Of a stretch of DNA of 64,000 nt, positions 43,455 to 51,956 are shown piece after piece. This DNA is from Slackia isoflavoniconvertens. GTDB lineage: Bacteria; Actinomycetota; Coriobacteriia; Coriobacteriales; Eggerthellaceae. The position numbers and the translations under genes are program-made. How positions within the stretch are numbered: the first letter of the stretch is position 1; every line of letters starts with the position of its first letter. The DNA lies in the NCBI RefSeq assembly GCF_003725955.1, contig NZ_QIBZ01000004.1, positions 119,256 to 183,255 on the forward strand, written 5' to 3'. The notes under the pieces are model-generated. The model was not told where the DNA came from, ran no database searches, and saw only the letters and a list, made by a program, of their open reading frames with translations.

Positions 43455-43488
43455 TTTCATTTCCTCCATGAATTAAGCGGTTCGCCGA

Positions 43489-45594
43489 TTAGGCGTTGCC
43501 GCCGGCCTTGCTGATAATATCCGCAGCCACGTTCTTGGGAACGGGCTCGTAGGAATCGAACTGCATGGTGTACGTCGCACGGCCCTGCGTACCAGAACGC
43601 AGGTCGGTGGCGTAGCCGAACATCATACCCAGAGGCACCTTCGCAGAGATGACCACAGCGCCGCTGCGCTGCTCCTGGCCCTGAATCATGCCGCGGCGGC
43701 TCGGGATGTCGCCCATAACGAAGCCGGTGTACTCATCGGGAGTTTCGACTTCGACAGCCATGACGGGCTCGAGGATGACGGGGTCAGACTTGCGCAGAGC
43801 GTCCTTGATGGCCATAGAGCCAGCAACCTTGAAGGCGGCTTCAGAGGAGTCGACTTCATGGTAAGAACCGTCGATGAGCTCGACGCGAACGTCCTCGACC
43901 GGGTAGCCAGCCAGAACGCCAGAATGCAGCGCTTCCTGGATGCCCTTGTCGATAGCGGGGATGTATTCCTTGGGAACAACGCCGCCGACGATCTTGTTCT
44001 CGAACAGGTAGCCCTTGCCAGCTTCCTGCGGGTACATGTTGATGACCGCATGGCCGTACTGGCCGCGACCACCGGACTGACGCACGAACTTGCCTTCGGC
44101 GCCGAGCACTTCGTGGCCCGGACGCTCGCGGTAAGCAACCTGCGGCTTGCCGACGTTCGCTTCGACCTTGAACTCACGGAGCAGACGGTCGATGATGATT
44201 TCGAGGTGCAGCTCGCCCATGCCAGCGATGATGGTCTGGCCGGTCTCGTGGTTGGTGGACACGCGGAAAGTCGGGTCCTCCTCAGCCAGCTTCTGCAGCG
44301 CGAGGCTCATCTTGTCCTGCTCAGCCTTGGTCTTAGGCTCGACAGCAATGTCGATAACGGGATCAGCGAACTCCATGGACTCAAGGATGATAGGAGCATC
44401 CTCGGAGCACAGGGTGTCGCCCGTGGTGGTGCTCTTCAGGCCAACAACGGCAACGATGTCGCCAGCAGCGCAAGTATCGATGTCGACTCGCTGGTTGGAG
44501 TGCATCTGCAGCAGGCGGCCGATACGCTCGTTCTTGTCCTTGGTAGCGTTGACCACGTAGGAACCGGAATCAAGCTTGCCCGAGTACACACGCAGGTACG
44601 TAAGCTTACCAACGAAGGGGTCGGCCATAATCTTGAAGGCCAAAGCCGAGAAGGGAGCCTTCGGGTCGGCTTCGCGGGTGTCTTCCTCGCCAGTCTCGGG
44701 GTTGGTGCCCTTGATGGCAGGAACGTCGCCCGGAGCAGGCAGGTAATCGACAACGGCGTCGAGGAGTTCCTGAACGCCCTTGTTCTTGTAAGCGGAACCC
44801 ACGAAGACGGGGTTGATCTTGCAAGCGATTACACCCTTGCGCAGAGCAGCCTTGAGCTCTTCAACGGAGAACTCTTCGTCCATGAGAACCTTCTCCATGA
44901 GTTCGTCGTCGCAGTCGGCTGCGGCGTCCACGAGCTCCTGGCGGTAGATGGCAGCATCGTCGGCAAACTCGGCCGGGATGGCATCCATCGGCTCGGGGTA
45001 GGTCATGCCCTTGTCATCGGCCTTGAAGTCCCATGCGGTCATGGTAACGAGGTCGATAACGCCCCAGAAGTTGTCCTCAGCGCCCATGGGCAGCTGAGCG
45101 GCAACTGCATTCGCACCCAGGCGATCCTTCATCGTCTGAATCGCATGCAGGAAGTCGGCGCCGACGCGGTCATACTTGTTGATGAACGCGATGCGAGGAA
45201 CGCCATAGCGCTCGGCCTGACGCCAAACGGTCTCAGACTGAGGCTGAACGCCAGCGACGGCGTCGAAAACGGCAACGGTGCCGTCGAGAACACGGAGGGA
45301 ACGCTCGACCTCAGCGGTGAAGTCAACGTGGCCCGGGGTGTCGATGATCTGGAAGCGATAGGTTTCGCCATCTTTCTTCCAGAAGCAGGTGGTAGCAGCA
45401 GCGGTAATAGTTACGCCGCGCTCCTGTTCCTGAACCATCCAGTCCATGGTGGCAGCGCCATCGTGGACCTCGCCGATTTTGTGCGTCTTGCCCGTGTAGT
45501 ACAGGATACGCTCGGTCGTGGTGGTTTTGCCGGCATCAATGTGAGCCATGATGCCAAAGTTACGGGTGAGATTAAGGTCGTTTGCCTTTGCCAT
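43489..45594 (-). CDS. fusA: Elongation factor G
   Basis: Translocation GTPase of 701 residues. G1 [15 protein letters not shown] (about residues 17-31), the switch [10 protein letters not shown] (about 86-93) and NKYD (about 140-143, usually NKMD) are present, followed by domains II to V with [19 protein letters not shown]. Length and ends match canonical EF-G. Codon use is that of a highly expressed gene. It is third in the rpsL-rpsG-fusA-rpsJ transcript. Confidence 0.98.
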   Translation of the reverse strand: MAKANDLNLTRNFGIMAHIDAGKTTTTERILYYTGKTHKIGEVHDGAATMDWMVQEQERGVTITAAATTCFWKKDGETYRFQIIDTPGHVDFTAEVERSLRVLDGTVAVFDAVAGVQPQSETVWRQAERYGVPRIAFINKYDRVGADFLHAIQTMKDRLGANAVAAQLPMGAEDNFWGVIDLVTMTAWDFKADDKGMTYPEPMDAIPAEFADDAAIYRQELVDAAADCDDELMEKVLMDEEFSVEELKAALRKGVIACKINPVFVGSAYKNKGVQELLDAVVDYLPAPGDVPAIKGTNPETGEEDTREADPKAPFSALAFKIMADPFVGKLTYLRVYSGKLDSGSYVVNATKDKNERIGRLLQMHSNQRVDIDTCAAGDIVAVVGLKSTTTGDTLCSEDAPIILESMEFADPVIDIAVEPKTKAEQDKMSLALQKLAEEDPTFRVSTNHETGQTIIAGMGELHLEIIIDRLLREFKVEANVGKPQVAYRERPGHEVLGAEGKFVRQSGGRGQYGHAVINMYPQEAGKGYLFENKIVGGVVPKEYIPAIDKGIQEALHSGVLAGYPVEDVRVELIDGSYHEVDSSEAAFKVAGSMAIKDALRKSDPVILEPVMAVEVETPDEYTGFVMGDIPSRRGMIQGQEQRSGAVVISAKVPLGMMFGYATDLRSGTQGRATYTMQFDSYEPVPKNVAADIISKAGGNA

Positions 45595-45607
45595 TATCTC
45601 TCACGCC

Positions 45608-46078
45608 CTACCAACGATAGTGCGAGAATGCACGGTTGGATTCAGCCATCTTGTAGAGGTCTTCGCGCTTCTTGACAGACGCGCCAGTGTTCTCGGCGGC
45701 GTCCATGATTTCAGCAGCAAGACGCTGAGACATGGTGTGCTCCTTGCGCTTACGGGAGAAGTCGACGATCCAACGGATGGCGAGGGTGGTGGCGCGACGG
45801 GGGTTGACTTCCATCGGCACCTGGTAGGTTGCGCCGCCAACACGCTTGGGCTTGACCTCAAGGGTGGGGCGAACGTTGTCCATAGCCTTCTTGAAGACGC
45901 TGAGGGCGTCCTGCTGGGTCTTCTCGGCGACGATGTCGAACGCACCGTAGACGATACGCTCGGCGAGGGACTTCTTGCCGTCGAGGAGGACTTTGTTGAT
46001 CAGCTGAGTGACCAAACGGTTGTTGTACACGGCGTCCGGCTGAACTTCGCGGCGGACTGCTGCTGCACGACGAGGCAT
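45608..46078 (-). CDS. rpsG: Ribosomal protein S7
   Basis: Small-subunit protein S7, 156 residues, which organises the 3' domain of 16S rRNA. It starts [20 protein letters not shown], has [20 protein letters not shown] and ends RAFSHYRW, all typical. In E. coli S7 regulates this operon by binding its mRNA. It lies 80 bases downstream of rpsL and 13 bases upstream of fusA. Confidence 0.98.
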   Translation of the reverse strand: MPRRAAAVRREVQPDAVYNNRLVTQLINKVLLDGKKSLAERIVYGAFDIVAEKTQQDALSVFKKAMDNVRPTLEVKPKRVGGATYQVPMEVNPRRATTLAIRWIVDFSRKRKEHTMSQRLAAEIMDAAENTGASVKKREDLYKMAESNRAFSHYRW

Positions 46079-46158
46079 AAATGTGCTCCTTGGTGATTGT
46101 GCGCGCTTCCGGGGATTTCCCCATTAGGCCTTTATCGGCCCGCGCGACTTACTCATAC

Positions 46159-46530
46159 TTATTTCGGGCGCTTAGCACCGTAACGGCTGCGAGCCTGCAT
46201 GCGGTTATTCACAGCAGCGCAGTCGAGGGCGGCGCGAATAATCTTGTAACGCACGCCCGGGAGGTCCTTAACACGGCCACCGCGGATAAGCACCATGGAG
46301 TGCTCCTGCAGGTTGTGACCGATGCCAGGAATGTAGGCGGTAACCTCCATGCCGTTGACGAGACGAACACGAGCAACCTTACGGAGTGCAGAGTTCGGCT
46401 TCTTCGGGGTGGTGGTGTACACACGCGTGCACACGCCACGCTTCTGGGGGTTGCCCTTGAGCGCCGGGGTCTTCTTCTTGTCGACCTGCTTGGCGCGGCC
46501 CTTGCGGACCAGCTGGTTAATAGTAGGCAA
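46159..46530 (-). CDS. rpsL: Ribosomal protein S12
   Basis: Small-subunit protein S12, 123 residues, at the decoding centre. The start is a TTG giving (M)[11 protein letters not shown], five bases after AAGGAG; the longer open frame upstream is leader sequence. The decoding loop [13 protein letters not shown] keeps the lysine whose change causes streptomycin resistance, and [20 protein letters not shown] carries the second such site; both appear wild type. First gene of the operon. Confidence 0.97.
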   Translation of the reverse strand: MPTINQLVRKGRAKQVDKKKTPALKGNPQKRGVCTRVYTTTPKKPNSALRKVARVRLVNGMEVTAYIPGIGHNLQEHSMVLIRGGRVKDLPGVRYKIIRAALDCAAVNNRMQARSRYGAKRPK

Positions 46531-46735
46531 AGCTTCTCCTTCAAATCTTACGGCTTGCCGGCACTTTCCAGCGACCTGCGCAAGCTCGTTCTTGCCTGGG
46601 CTGAGTGGGTCAGCCCCTCCCCTGGCCTTGCGCTTCCCAAGCTCAATGTTCAACCCAGGAGCTCGAAAACCGTTCGGCCTTGCCTGCAGCCTGGCAGCAC
46701 GCCGGCGCAAACAAACGTCCCTCGCGAAACGCAAG
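46531..46735 (-). promoter_or_regulatory. Long 5' leader of the rpsL operon
   Basis: About 205 bases lie between the predicted transcription start and the rpsL start codon. They include a 7-bp hairpin GGGCTGA/TCAGCCC (46598-46616) and other GC-rich pairings. Such leaders often bind a ribosomal protein for autoregulation, but I do not recognise a named motif. Confidence 0.45.
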
Positions 46736-46740
46736 GCGAA

Positions 46741-46769
46741 ACTTTACCATCGTCAAAATAGAGTGTCAA
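46741..46769 (-). promoter_or_regulatory. Promoter of the rpsL-rplW operon
   Basis: On the minus strand a perfect TTGACA (46764-46769), a 17-base spacer and TAAAGT (46741-46746). Strength and place fit a ribosomal operon promoter. Confidence 0.8.
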
Positions 46770-47153
46770 ACGCCACGCACCCGGGCGTATCTATTCATCT
46801 TAAATATCGTTTTCCCAGGTCACAGCTCTTTTAATCATAATTAAGTCGAGGAATTGTGAACGAATCGGCAAAAAAATCTTGAACCAATCAACGGTTTGTG
46901 GAAGGAAACGCAAAAATGCAATGTGTATATTGCATTACGAAGCGGAAGCCTATCCCCATGCACCTCACAAGGAAACGCCGCGCTCGAAAGGCACGTTTTC
47001 CAGCGCGAAAATTACGACAGTATGCCGTCTCGAGGCAACCATTGTATGAACCGCGGACAAAGCATCGTGTTTTAAAAAGCACGCACGTCAATAGTCGCTC
47101 TTCCGAAACACGACCGATGATTGTCGCTTTTCCAAATCGCCCTCATAAAGAAA
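46770..47153. other. Gap without a gene, containing one dyad
   Basis: No coding region found. AATGCAAT and ATTGCATT (46915-46936) form a perfect dyad with a six-base centre, about 150 bases upstream of the ribosomal promoter. It may be a regulator site; nothing else stands out. Confidence 0.45.
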
Positions 47154-47176
47154 GGAAGCCGCAAAACGCAGCTTCC
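47154..47176 (-). terminator. Terminator after the dicarboxylate symporter
   Basis: GGAAGC/GCTTCC with inner GC pairing and, on the minus strand, a following TTTCTTT. It lies about 50 bases past the stop codon. Confidence 0.65.
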
Positions 47177-47225
47177 AGAACAATATGTAATTTCAAGGAA
47201 CGCGTAAACCCGTTACGCAAGTTCG

Positions 47226-48458
47226 CTATTTCGCAAAACCAATTTTCTTTTCGTCTTCGGTATTGAAAAGCTGGCGATGCTCGTCAGACTCTTCAATCCC
47301 ATGACGGTCGGCATAGCCCGTAAGCATGAGCGTCAAGGCGCCGTCGCCCGTGATATTGCACGCAGTGCCGAAGCTATCTTGCAGGGCGAATACGGTGAGC
47401 ACGAGCGCCGTGGCCGTATCGCCGAAACCGAGCACGCCCGTAATAAGGCCAAGCGATGCCATAACGGTGCCGCCGGGAACGCCGGGAGCGCCAATGGCGA
47501 ATACGCCAAGCAGCAGGCAGAACAAAATCATGGTAGAAAGCTCGGGCATGGATCCATTGATCATTTGACCAATGGTCATAACGAAGAAGACTTCCGTGAG
47601 CACCGAGCCACACAAATGGATGTTGGCGAAAAGCGGAATGCCGAAGCTCACCATATCGCGACGCAGCGGAGGCACAGCGCGATTGGCGCCCTGAAGCGCA
47701 ACGGCGAGCGTCGCAGCGGATGACATGGTGCCAACAGCCGTCAAATACGCGGGGCCGTATTGGCGAAGAACCTTCAACGTATTCTTTCCCGAATAAGCAC
47801 CGGCGATTCCGTACAGAATAGCAAGCCAGATGTAATGGCCGACGATGACGATAAGCACCACCGCAAGGAACACGGGCAGCTGACGCGTAATGGTGCCCTC
47901 ATATGCAAGACCGCAAAACGTCGTAGCGATAAAGAACGGCAGAATCGGAATAACCACGCGCGTCACAATGGACAAAACGATGCGCTGGAACTCGTCGAGC
48001 AGCTTGCACATGAGATCGGCATGCGTCCATACCGCGGCAAGGCCAAGCAGAATGGAAAGCACTAGCGCACTCATAACAGGCATGATTTGTGGAATATCGA
48101 GCTGGAATACGATATCGGGCAGCTCTTTGAGTCCTTCAACCGACGTGGCGATAGACAGGTTGGGAATGATCGCATAGCCGGCGAGCATCGAGAACAGCGC
48201 AGCGCCAATGCTCGAGCAATACGCGATAAGCACAGCCACGCCCAGAATGCGCGACACGTTCGAGCCGAGCTTCGTGATGGACGGCGCAATAAAGCCGATG
48301 ATAATAAGCGGAACACAGAACATAATGACCTGGCCGAGCACGTACTTGACCGTCACAACCACGTTCATAACCGCCTCGTTGGCAACAAGGCCAACGAGAA
48401 TGCCCGCGACCACCGCTACGAGCAAGATAAACGGCAGACTGGTGAAAAACTTCTTCAT
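47226..48458 (-). CDS. Dicarboxylate/amino-acid:cation symporter (DAACS family)
   Basis: Glutamate/aspartate/dicarboxylate carrier of 410 residues. Helices are evident throughout; the substrate-binding half shows GTMSSAATLAVAL (serine-rich hairpin, about residues 243-255), GAPGVPGGTVMA (about 318-329) and a DSFGTACNITGDG segment near the end, all typical of GltP/DctA relatives. The start MKKFFTSL follows GGAGG by five bases; an upstream in-frame ATG has no site. It is monocistronic. Whether it takes glutamate, aspartate, serine or a dicarboxylate cannot be told. Confidence 0.93.
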   Translation of the reverse strand: MKKFFTSLPFILLVAVVAGILVGLVANEAVMNVVVTVKYVLGQVIMFCVPLIIIGFIAPSITKLGSNVSRILGVAVLIAYCSSIGAALFSMLAGYAIIPNLSIATSVEGLKELPDIVFQLDIPQIMPVMSALVLSILLGLAAVWTHADLMCKLLDEFQRIVLSIVTRVVIPILPFFIATTFCGLAYEGTITRQLPVFLAVVLIVIVGHYIWLAILYGIAGAYSGKNTLKVLRQYGPAYLTAVGTMSSAATLAVALQGANRAVPPLRRDMVSFGIPLFANIHLCGSVLTEVFFVMTIGQMINGSMPELSTMILFCLLLGVFAIGAPGVPGGTVMASLGLITGVLGFGDTATALVLTVFALQDSFGTACNITGDGALTLMLTGYADRHGIEESDEHRQLFNTEDEKKIGFAK

Positions 48459-48613
48459 GAAAACCTCCGTGCTAATATGCGGCACAAGCCCGAAAACGCA
48501 AACAATACCATGTTATGCGGCCCACAACGACGAGGCATGAGGACTCATGGATTAATGGACGAAAACGTTCGTGAAAGCCAGCCAGAAGAAGACGACGCAC
48601 GCCGGCACAGCGC

Positions 48614-49807
48614 CTAAGCGACGTGAAAGGCGTACATCATAATCGACTGATTCGCGATTGCATTCGCGTCCCAAGTTTTCACGGTATTCACACTGGAATA
48701 CGGGTCGTTGATTTGAATCGTGCCGTCACTCGAAATGCCTCGCGCAACGAAGAAGTGACCGCTATCGGTGAAATCACCAGGACCTACGTTAACGATCACG
48801 ACGAAGCCGTTTTTGAGATAGCGAACGAGGCTTGCTGCGGAGGGAGAGAATTCCTCGCACGCAAGGCCAAGCTTTCCGGCATCATTAACAAGAAATTCGC
48901 CGATGGTCCCTTCCCCATCGACCGCATACCCATCGGCGGTCGCAAGAGCGGCCATGTCGGCGGGCGACTTGTCGGTTTTGCCCGTGAGCGCCATATAGAC
49001 CATAGAAAGCGACGTGGGACAGCATCCCGTAGAACCAAGAGCGGCGCCGCAATACTCGACATAGCCCCAACGCTGATCCCATTGTTTCAAGTCGGGAACC
49101 GATCCCCGCGCCACGGTATCAGAGTACGCCGCACCCGAACTTGCAGGATATCGATCGGGAAAATCGGCAACATAATCAAGAGCCTCGGGGTCTTTAGCGG
49201 CAAGTTCCAGCATTTTCTGCTGGTAGTGCTCCCCCGTTTTACCAAGAGCGACAACATTATTCACAATGCTCACGATACGCGGGTCATCAGATTGAGCTTC
49301 GAGAGATTCGCGCGTTTTTGCATCTAAACCCGCGGGCAATAGAGAGAAATCCGCAATTTCCGCATCACCAGAAGCATCCCCGTCTTCGCCTGGAACGCTT
49401 TCTACTTCCTCAAAAGTATCCAACGAGGCAATTTCGGGAGTATGCCCGAAACGAGAAGCAACAACCATCAGCGAAAAGATAACAAGAACCGCAACGACAC
49501 AAATGACGACAGATCTCGGAATCGACGAGAGAGACGACAGCGAAGCCGCGATATAACGAACACCACGATAATCGGAACGAAACGACCTGCCATGCATCCG
49601 TGAATGAGAATTATGACTACCGGCATGATCTCCACCGGCATCTCGGGCATTCTTGGGTCGATGAGCACTGCGCCCCGAAAGATCGAAAATATCATCATCA
49701 AAGGAAACGTCTTTTTTCGAAGCCTGCCTACGCTCAAGGCGGATGCGAGCAGCATCACGCGTTTCGTTTTCGATTGATATTTTCTTGTCTTCGTCGTTCG
49801 GCAGCAC
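48614..49807 (-). CDS. Membrane-anchored C39-like cysteine peptidase
   Basis: Probably a surface-exposed papain-like peptidase of 397 residues. A charged cytoplasmic part (1-95) precedes one transmembrane helix (about 97-120, SVVICVVAVLVIFSLMVVAS), a linker, and a Peptidase_C39_2-type domain (about 235-397). The catalytic cysteine lies in STGCCPTSLSMVY, the histidine in SGHFFVARG and the third residue in INDP. These domains are not linked to bacteriocin export here, as no ABC partner is near. I set the start at a GTG (49807), seven bases after AGAAGGA; the longer frame overlaps proC. Its own promoter was not identified; it follows proC by 52 bases. Confidence 0.85.
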   Translation of the reverse strand: MLPNDEDKKISIENETRDAARIRLERRQASKKDVSFDDDIFDLSGRSAHRPKNARDAGGDHAGSHNSHSRMHGRSFRSDYRGVRYIAASLSSLSSIPRSVVICVVAVLVIFSLMVVASRFGHTPEIASLDTFEEVESVPGEDGDASGDAEIADFSLLPAGLDAKTRESLEAQSDDPRIVSIVNNVVALGKTGEHYQQKMLELAAKDPEALDYVADFPDRYPASSGAAYSDTVARGSVPDLKQWDQRWGYVEYCGAALGSTGCCPTSLSMVYMALTGKTDKSPADMAALATADGYAVDGEGTIGEFLVNDAGKLGLACEEFSPSAASLVRYLKNGFVVIVNVGPGDFTDSGHFFVARGISSDGTIQINDPYSSVNTVKTWDANAIANQSIMMYAFHVA

Positions 49808-49859
49808 GCTCGAATCCTTCTTATATAGATAACAGCAATTCGTATCAGCAATAAGCCAG

Positions 49860-50651
49860 CTAGAGGCGCTTGGCTTTTTCAATCGTTGCCAAAAGGCTCT
49901 CGATGACCGCCGAACGCATGCCTTTCTCCTCGAGCACGCGAAGGCCTTCGATGGTCGTGCCGGCAGGCGAGCAGACAGCATCTTTCAGCGCGGCGGGATG
50001 CTGGCCCGTTTCGAGCACCATACGAGCCGAGCCCGCAACGGCAGCCGCGGCCATGCGATATGCCGATGCCCTGGGCAACCCTTCGGCAACGCCAGCATCG
50101 GCCATGGCCTCGATGAACATATATACATATGCTGGAGAACAACCAGCGACGGCAGTTGCGGCATCGAAAAGGTGCTCAGAGAGCACCTCGCCTTCGCCAA
50201 ACGATTGGACGAAAGCCATGACGCGAGCCTTGTCGGCCTCGTCAAGCCCGTCGCCATACGCAACAGACGTCATACCGCAGCCAATGGCAGCAGGTGTATT
50301 GGGCATCAATCGCACGATTTTTTTCGCGCCCGTTTTTTCGGCAAGCCATGAAAGCGTTTTACCAGGAGCAATGGAGACTACGATCGCCTCGCTCGAAAGC
50401 GAGGGCGCGACTTCGGCAATAACCGATTCGTACATTTGAGGTTTGACGGCCAAAATAACCATCTCGGCTTTTGCCGCATCGCCATTGTTCGAAGCCACAT
50501 TGACACCGAATTCCTCATGAACGGCATCGAGCGTTTTCTGCGTACGCGCGGAAACGATGATATCGCCAGATTCGCACAAGCCAGCAGAAAGCACGCCAGA
50601 AAGCATAGCGCGGCCCATATTGCCGCACCCAACAAAACCAATCTTATGCAT
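49860..50651 (-). CDS. proC: Pyrroline-5-carboxylate reductase
   Basis: Final enzyme of proline synthesis, 263 residues. The dinucleotide-binding motif IGFVGCGNMGRAML (residues 4-17), VKPQMYESV and the C-terminal QLMA-equivalent region with CSPAYVYMFIEAMADAGV (about 161-178) and SPAGTTIEGLRVLEEKGMR (about 225-243) are diagnostic. The start MHKIGF follows AAGGTGG by five bases. The 225-base region upstream contains several mutually exclusive hairpins (50778-50842). Confidence 0.95.
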   Translation of the reverse strand: MHKIGFVGCGNMGRAMLSGVLSAGLCESGDIIVSARTQKTLDAVHEEFGVNVASNNGDAAKAEMVILAVKPQMYESVIAEVAPSLSSEAIVVSIAPGKTLSWLAEKTGAKKIVRLMPNTPAAIGCGMTSVAYGDGLDEADKARVMAFVQSFGEGEVLSEHLFDAATAVAGCSPAYVYMFIEAMADAGVAEGLPRASAYRMAAAAVAGSARMVLETGQHPAALKDAVCSPAGTTIEGLRVLEEKGMRSAVIESLLATIEKAKRL

Positions 50652-50777
50652 GAGGCCCACCTTAAAAGAGGAAGTTCGAACTCGCATCGCAGAGCCTTCC
50701 CGCCCGCGTCGAAGACATCAGACCGTAGCACAAAGCCGCATGGAGAACGCTCTGGAAGCGATTCATCCGCAAATGCT

Positions 50778-50842
50778 GCAACCCATTCCCAAAACGTTCT
50801 TTCGCATCGTTTCAGGAATGGGTTGCGGAATAACCCGCAATA
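50778..50842 (-). promoter_or_regulatory. Overlapping hairpins upstream of proC
   Basis: GCAACCCATTCC (50778-50789) pairs with GGAATGGGTTGC (50815-50826), with an inner AAACG/CGTTT stem. The right arm overlaps a second hairpin, TTGCGG/CCGCAA (50823-50840), so both cannot form fully at once. This could be a switch in the proC leader or a remnant; no T-run follows. Confidence 0.4.
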
Positions 50843-50875
50843 TCGCGTCGCAGACGATACCGCGCGAAAGCAAGA

Positions 50876-50900
50876 GGCCGGCCCCGAAAGGCCGGCCTTT
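50876..50900 (-). terminator. Terminator after the pyrophosphatase gene
   Basis: A perfect 8-bp GGCCGGCC stem (50876-50883 with 50890-50897) immediately past the stop. On the minus strand a T-rich stretch follows only loosely. Confidence 0.7.
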
Positions 50901-50903
50901 CAA

Positions 50904-51839
50904 TTAAGCCGCGAGAATCGGCGCAGCAACCTGCTTCTTGCGCGAAAGGACGCCCGGCATCCATACGCTCTTGCCAGTGACATCGATGCCGAAGACCTTG
51001 TTCACGAATTCGGTATCGCCTTCGCAAATGAACTGGCTGCCCTCAGCCAGAATGTCGGTCGCGAAGAAGAGCACGAATTGGTAGCCCTTCTCGGCAACGA
51101 GAGCCTTGATGGCCTCGCGAATCTCAGCCTCGCGACCAAGCACGGCCTGAAGGTCGACGGTTTCGAACTGGCCGATATAAACCTTGTTGCCGTTCGAAAG
51201 CTCGAATTCCTTCGCATCGGCGTTCACGATTTTATCGACAGGCAGCTCGGCCGGGTTGGAGCGGCACTTGAAGATGCTCATGCCGTACTCCACCGGGTCA
51301 ACGCCAACGAATTCAGCCGTTTTCGCGATGATGTCGCGGTCGAAATTCGTGGTGGTAGGAGACTTCATGATCACCGTGTCGGTGAGCATGGCGCCCAACA
51401 GCACGGCAGCGATAGCCTTAGGCATTTCGATGCCCTCGATGCCGAACTCGCGAGCAACAATCGCGCAGGTCGAGCCAACAGGCATGGCGTTGTAGCGCAG
51501 CGGCTGCGCGGTGGTAAGGCCGCCCAGACGATGGTGGTCGATAATTTCGACAATCTCGGCATTCTCGAGGCCCTCGGCAGACTGCAGCGCCTCGCTGTGG
51601 TCGACAAGAATCACCTTATCGCCTTCGCCCACACCCTCGATGAGACGCGGGGTCTCGATGCCATTCTCGGAAAGAATCCACTCGGTCTCGGGCGGGAGAC
51701 CGCCGAGGCGAACAGCTTCGTACGTCACATCTTCGCCGTTCTTCTTGGCGAGTTCGTTCTTCAGATAGGCATAGCCAATCGCAGCCGAAATCGCGTCGTT
51801 ATCGGGATTCTTGTGACCGAACACCAGAATCGAAGGCAT
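50904..51839 (-). CDS. ppaC: Manganese-dependent inorganic pyrophosphatase
   Basis: Family II pyrophosphatase (DHH superfamily) of 311 residues. The metal-binding motifs are FGHKNPDNDAI (about residues 6-16), VDHSE (about 78-82) and IIDHHRLGG (about 99-107), and the C-terminal domain ends with SRKKQV, where SRK contacts pyrophosphate. No CBS or DRTGG regulatory insert is present. The start MPSILV follows AAGGAGG by seven bases. It is divergent from the serine dehydratase gene. Confidence 0.96.
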   Translation of the reverse strand: MPSILVFGHKNPDNDAISAAIGYAYLKNELAKKNGEDVTYEAVRLGGLPPETEWILSENGIETPRLIEGVGEGDKVILVDHSEALQSAEGLENAEIVEIIDHHRLGGLTTAQPLRYNAMPVGSTCAIVAREFGIEGIEMPKAIAAVLLGAMLTDTVIMKSPTTTNFDRDIIAKTAEFVGVDPVEYGMSIFKCRSNPAELPVDKIVNADAKEFELSNGNKVYIGQFETVDLQAVLGREAEIREAIKALVAEKGYQFVLFFATDILAEGSQFICEGDTEFVNKVFGIDVTGKSVWMPGVLSRKKQVAAPILAA

Positions 51840-51956
51840 AGGGTTTCCTCCTTGTTTCACTTCATACAAATCGCAGCGAAACAGTGTACCATGGCAGAAT
51901 CACGCGAGCCCGTTCGTGTGCAATGACCCATAGAATTCCCAGCAGAAAGGCCAAAC

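Noticed and set aside
43858..45675. 605-residue plus-strand open frame opposite fusA
   Set aside because: A shadow of the strongly biased fusA codons; no homology.
48614..49807. Bacteriocin-exporter peptidase
   Set aside because: The C39-like domain stands without an ABC transporter or precursor peptide; a general surface peptidase is more likely.
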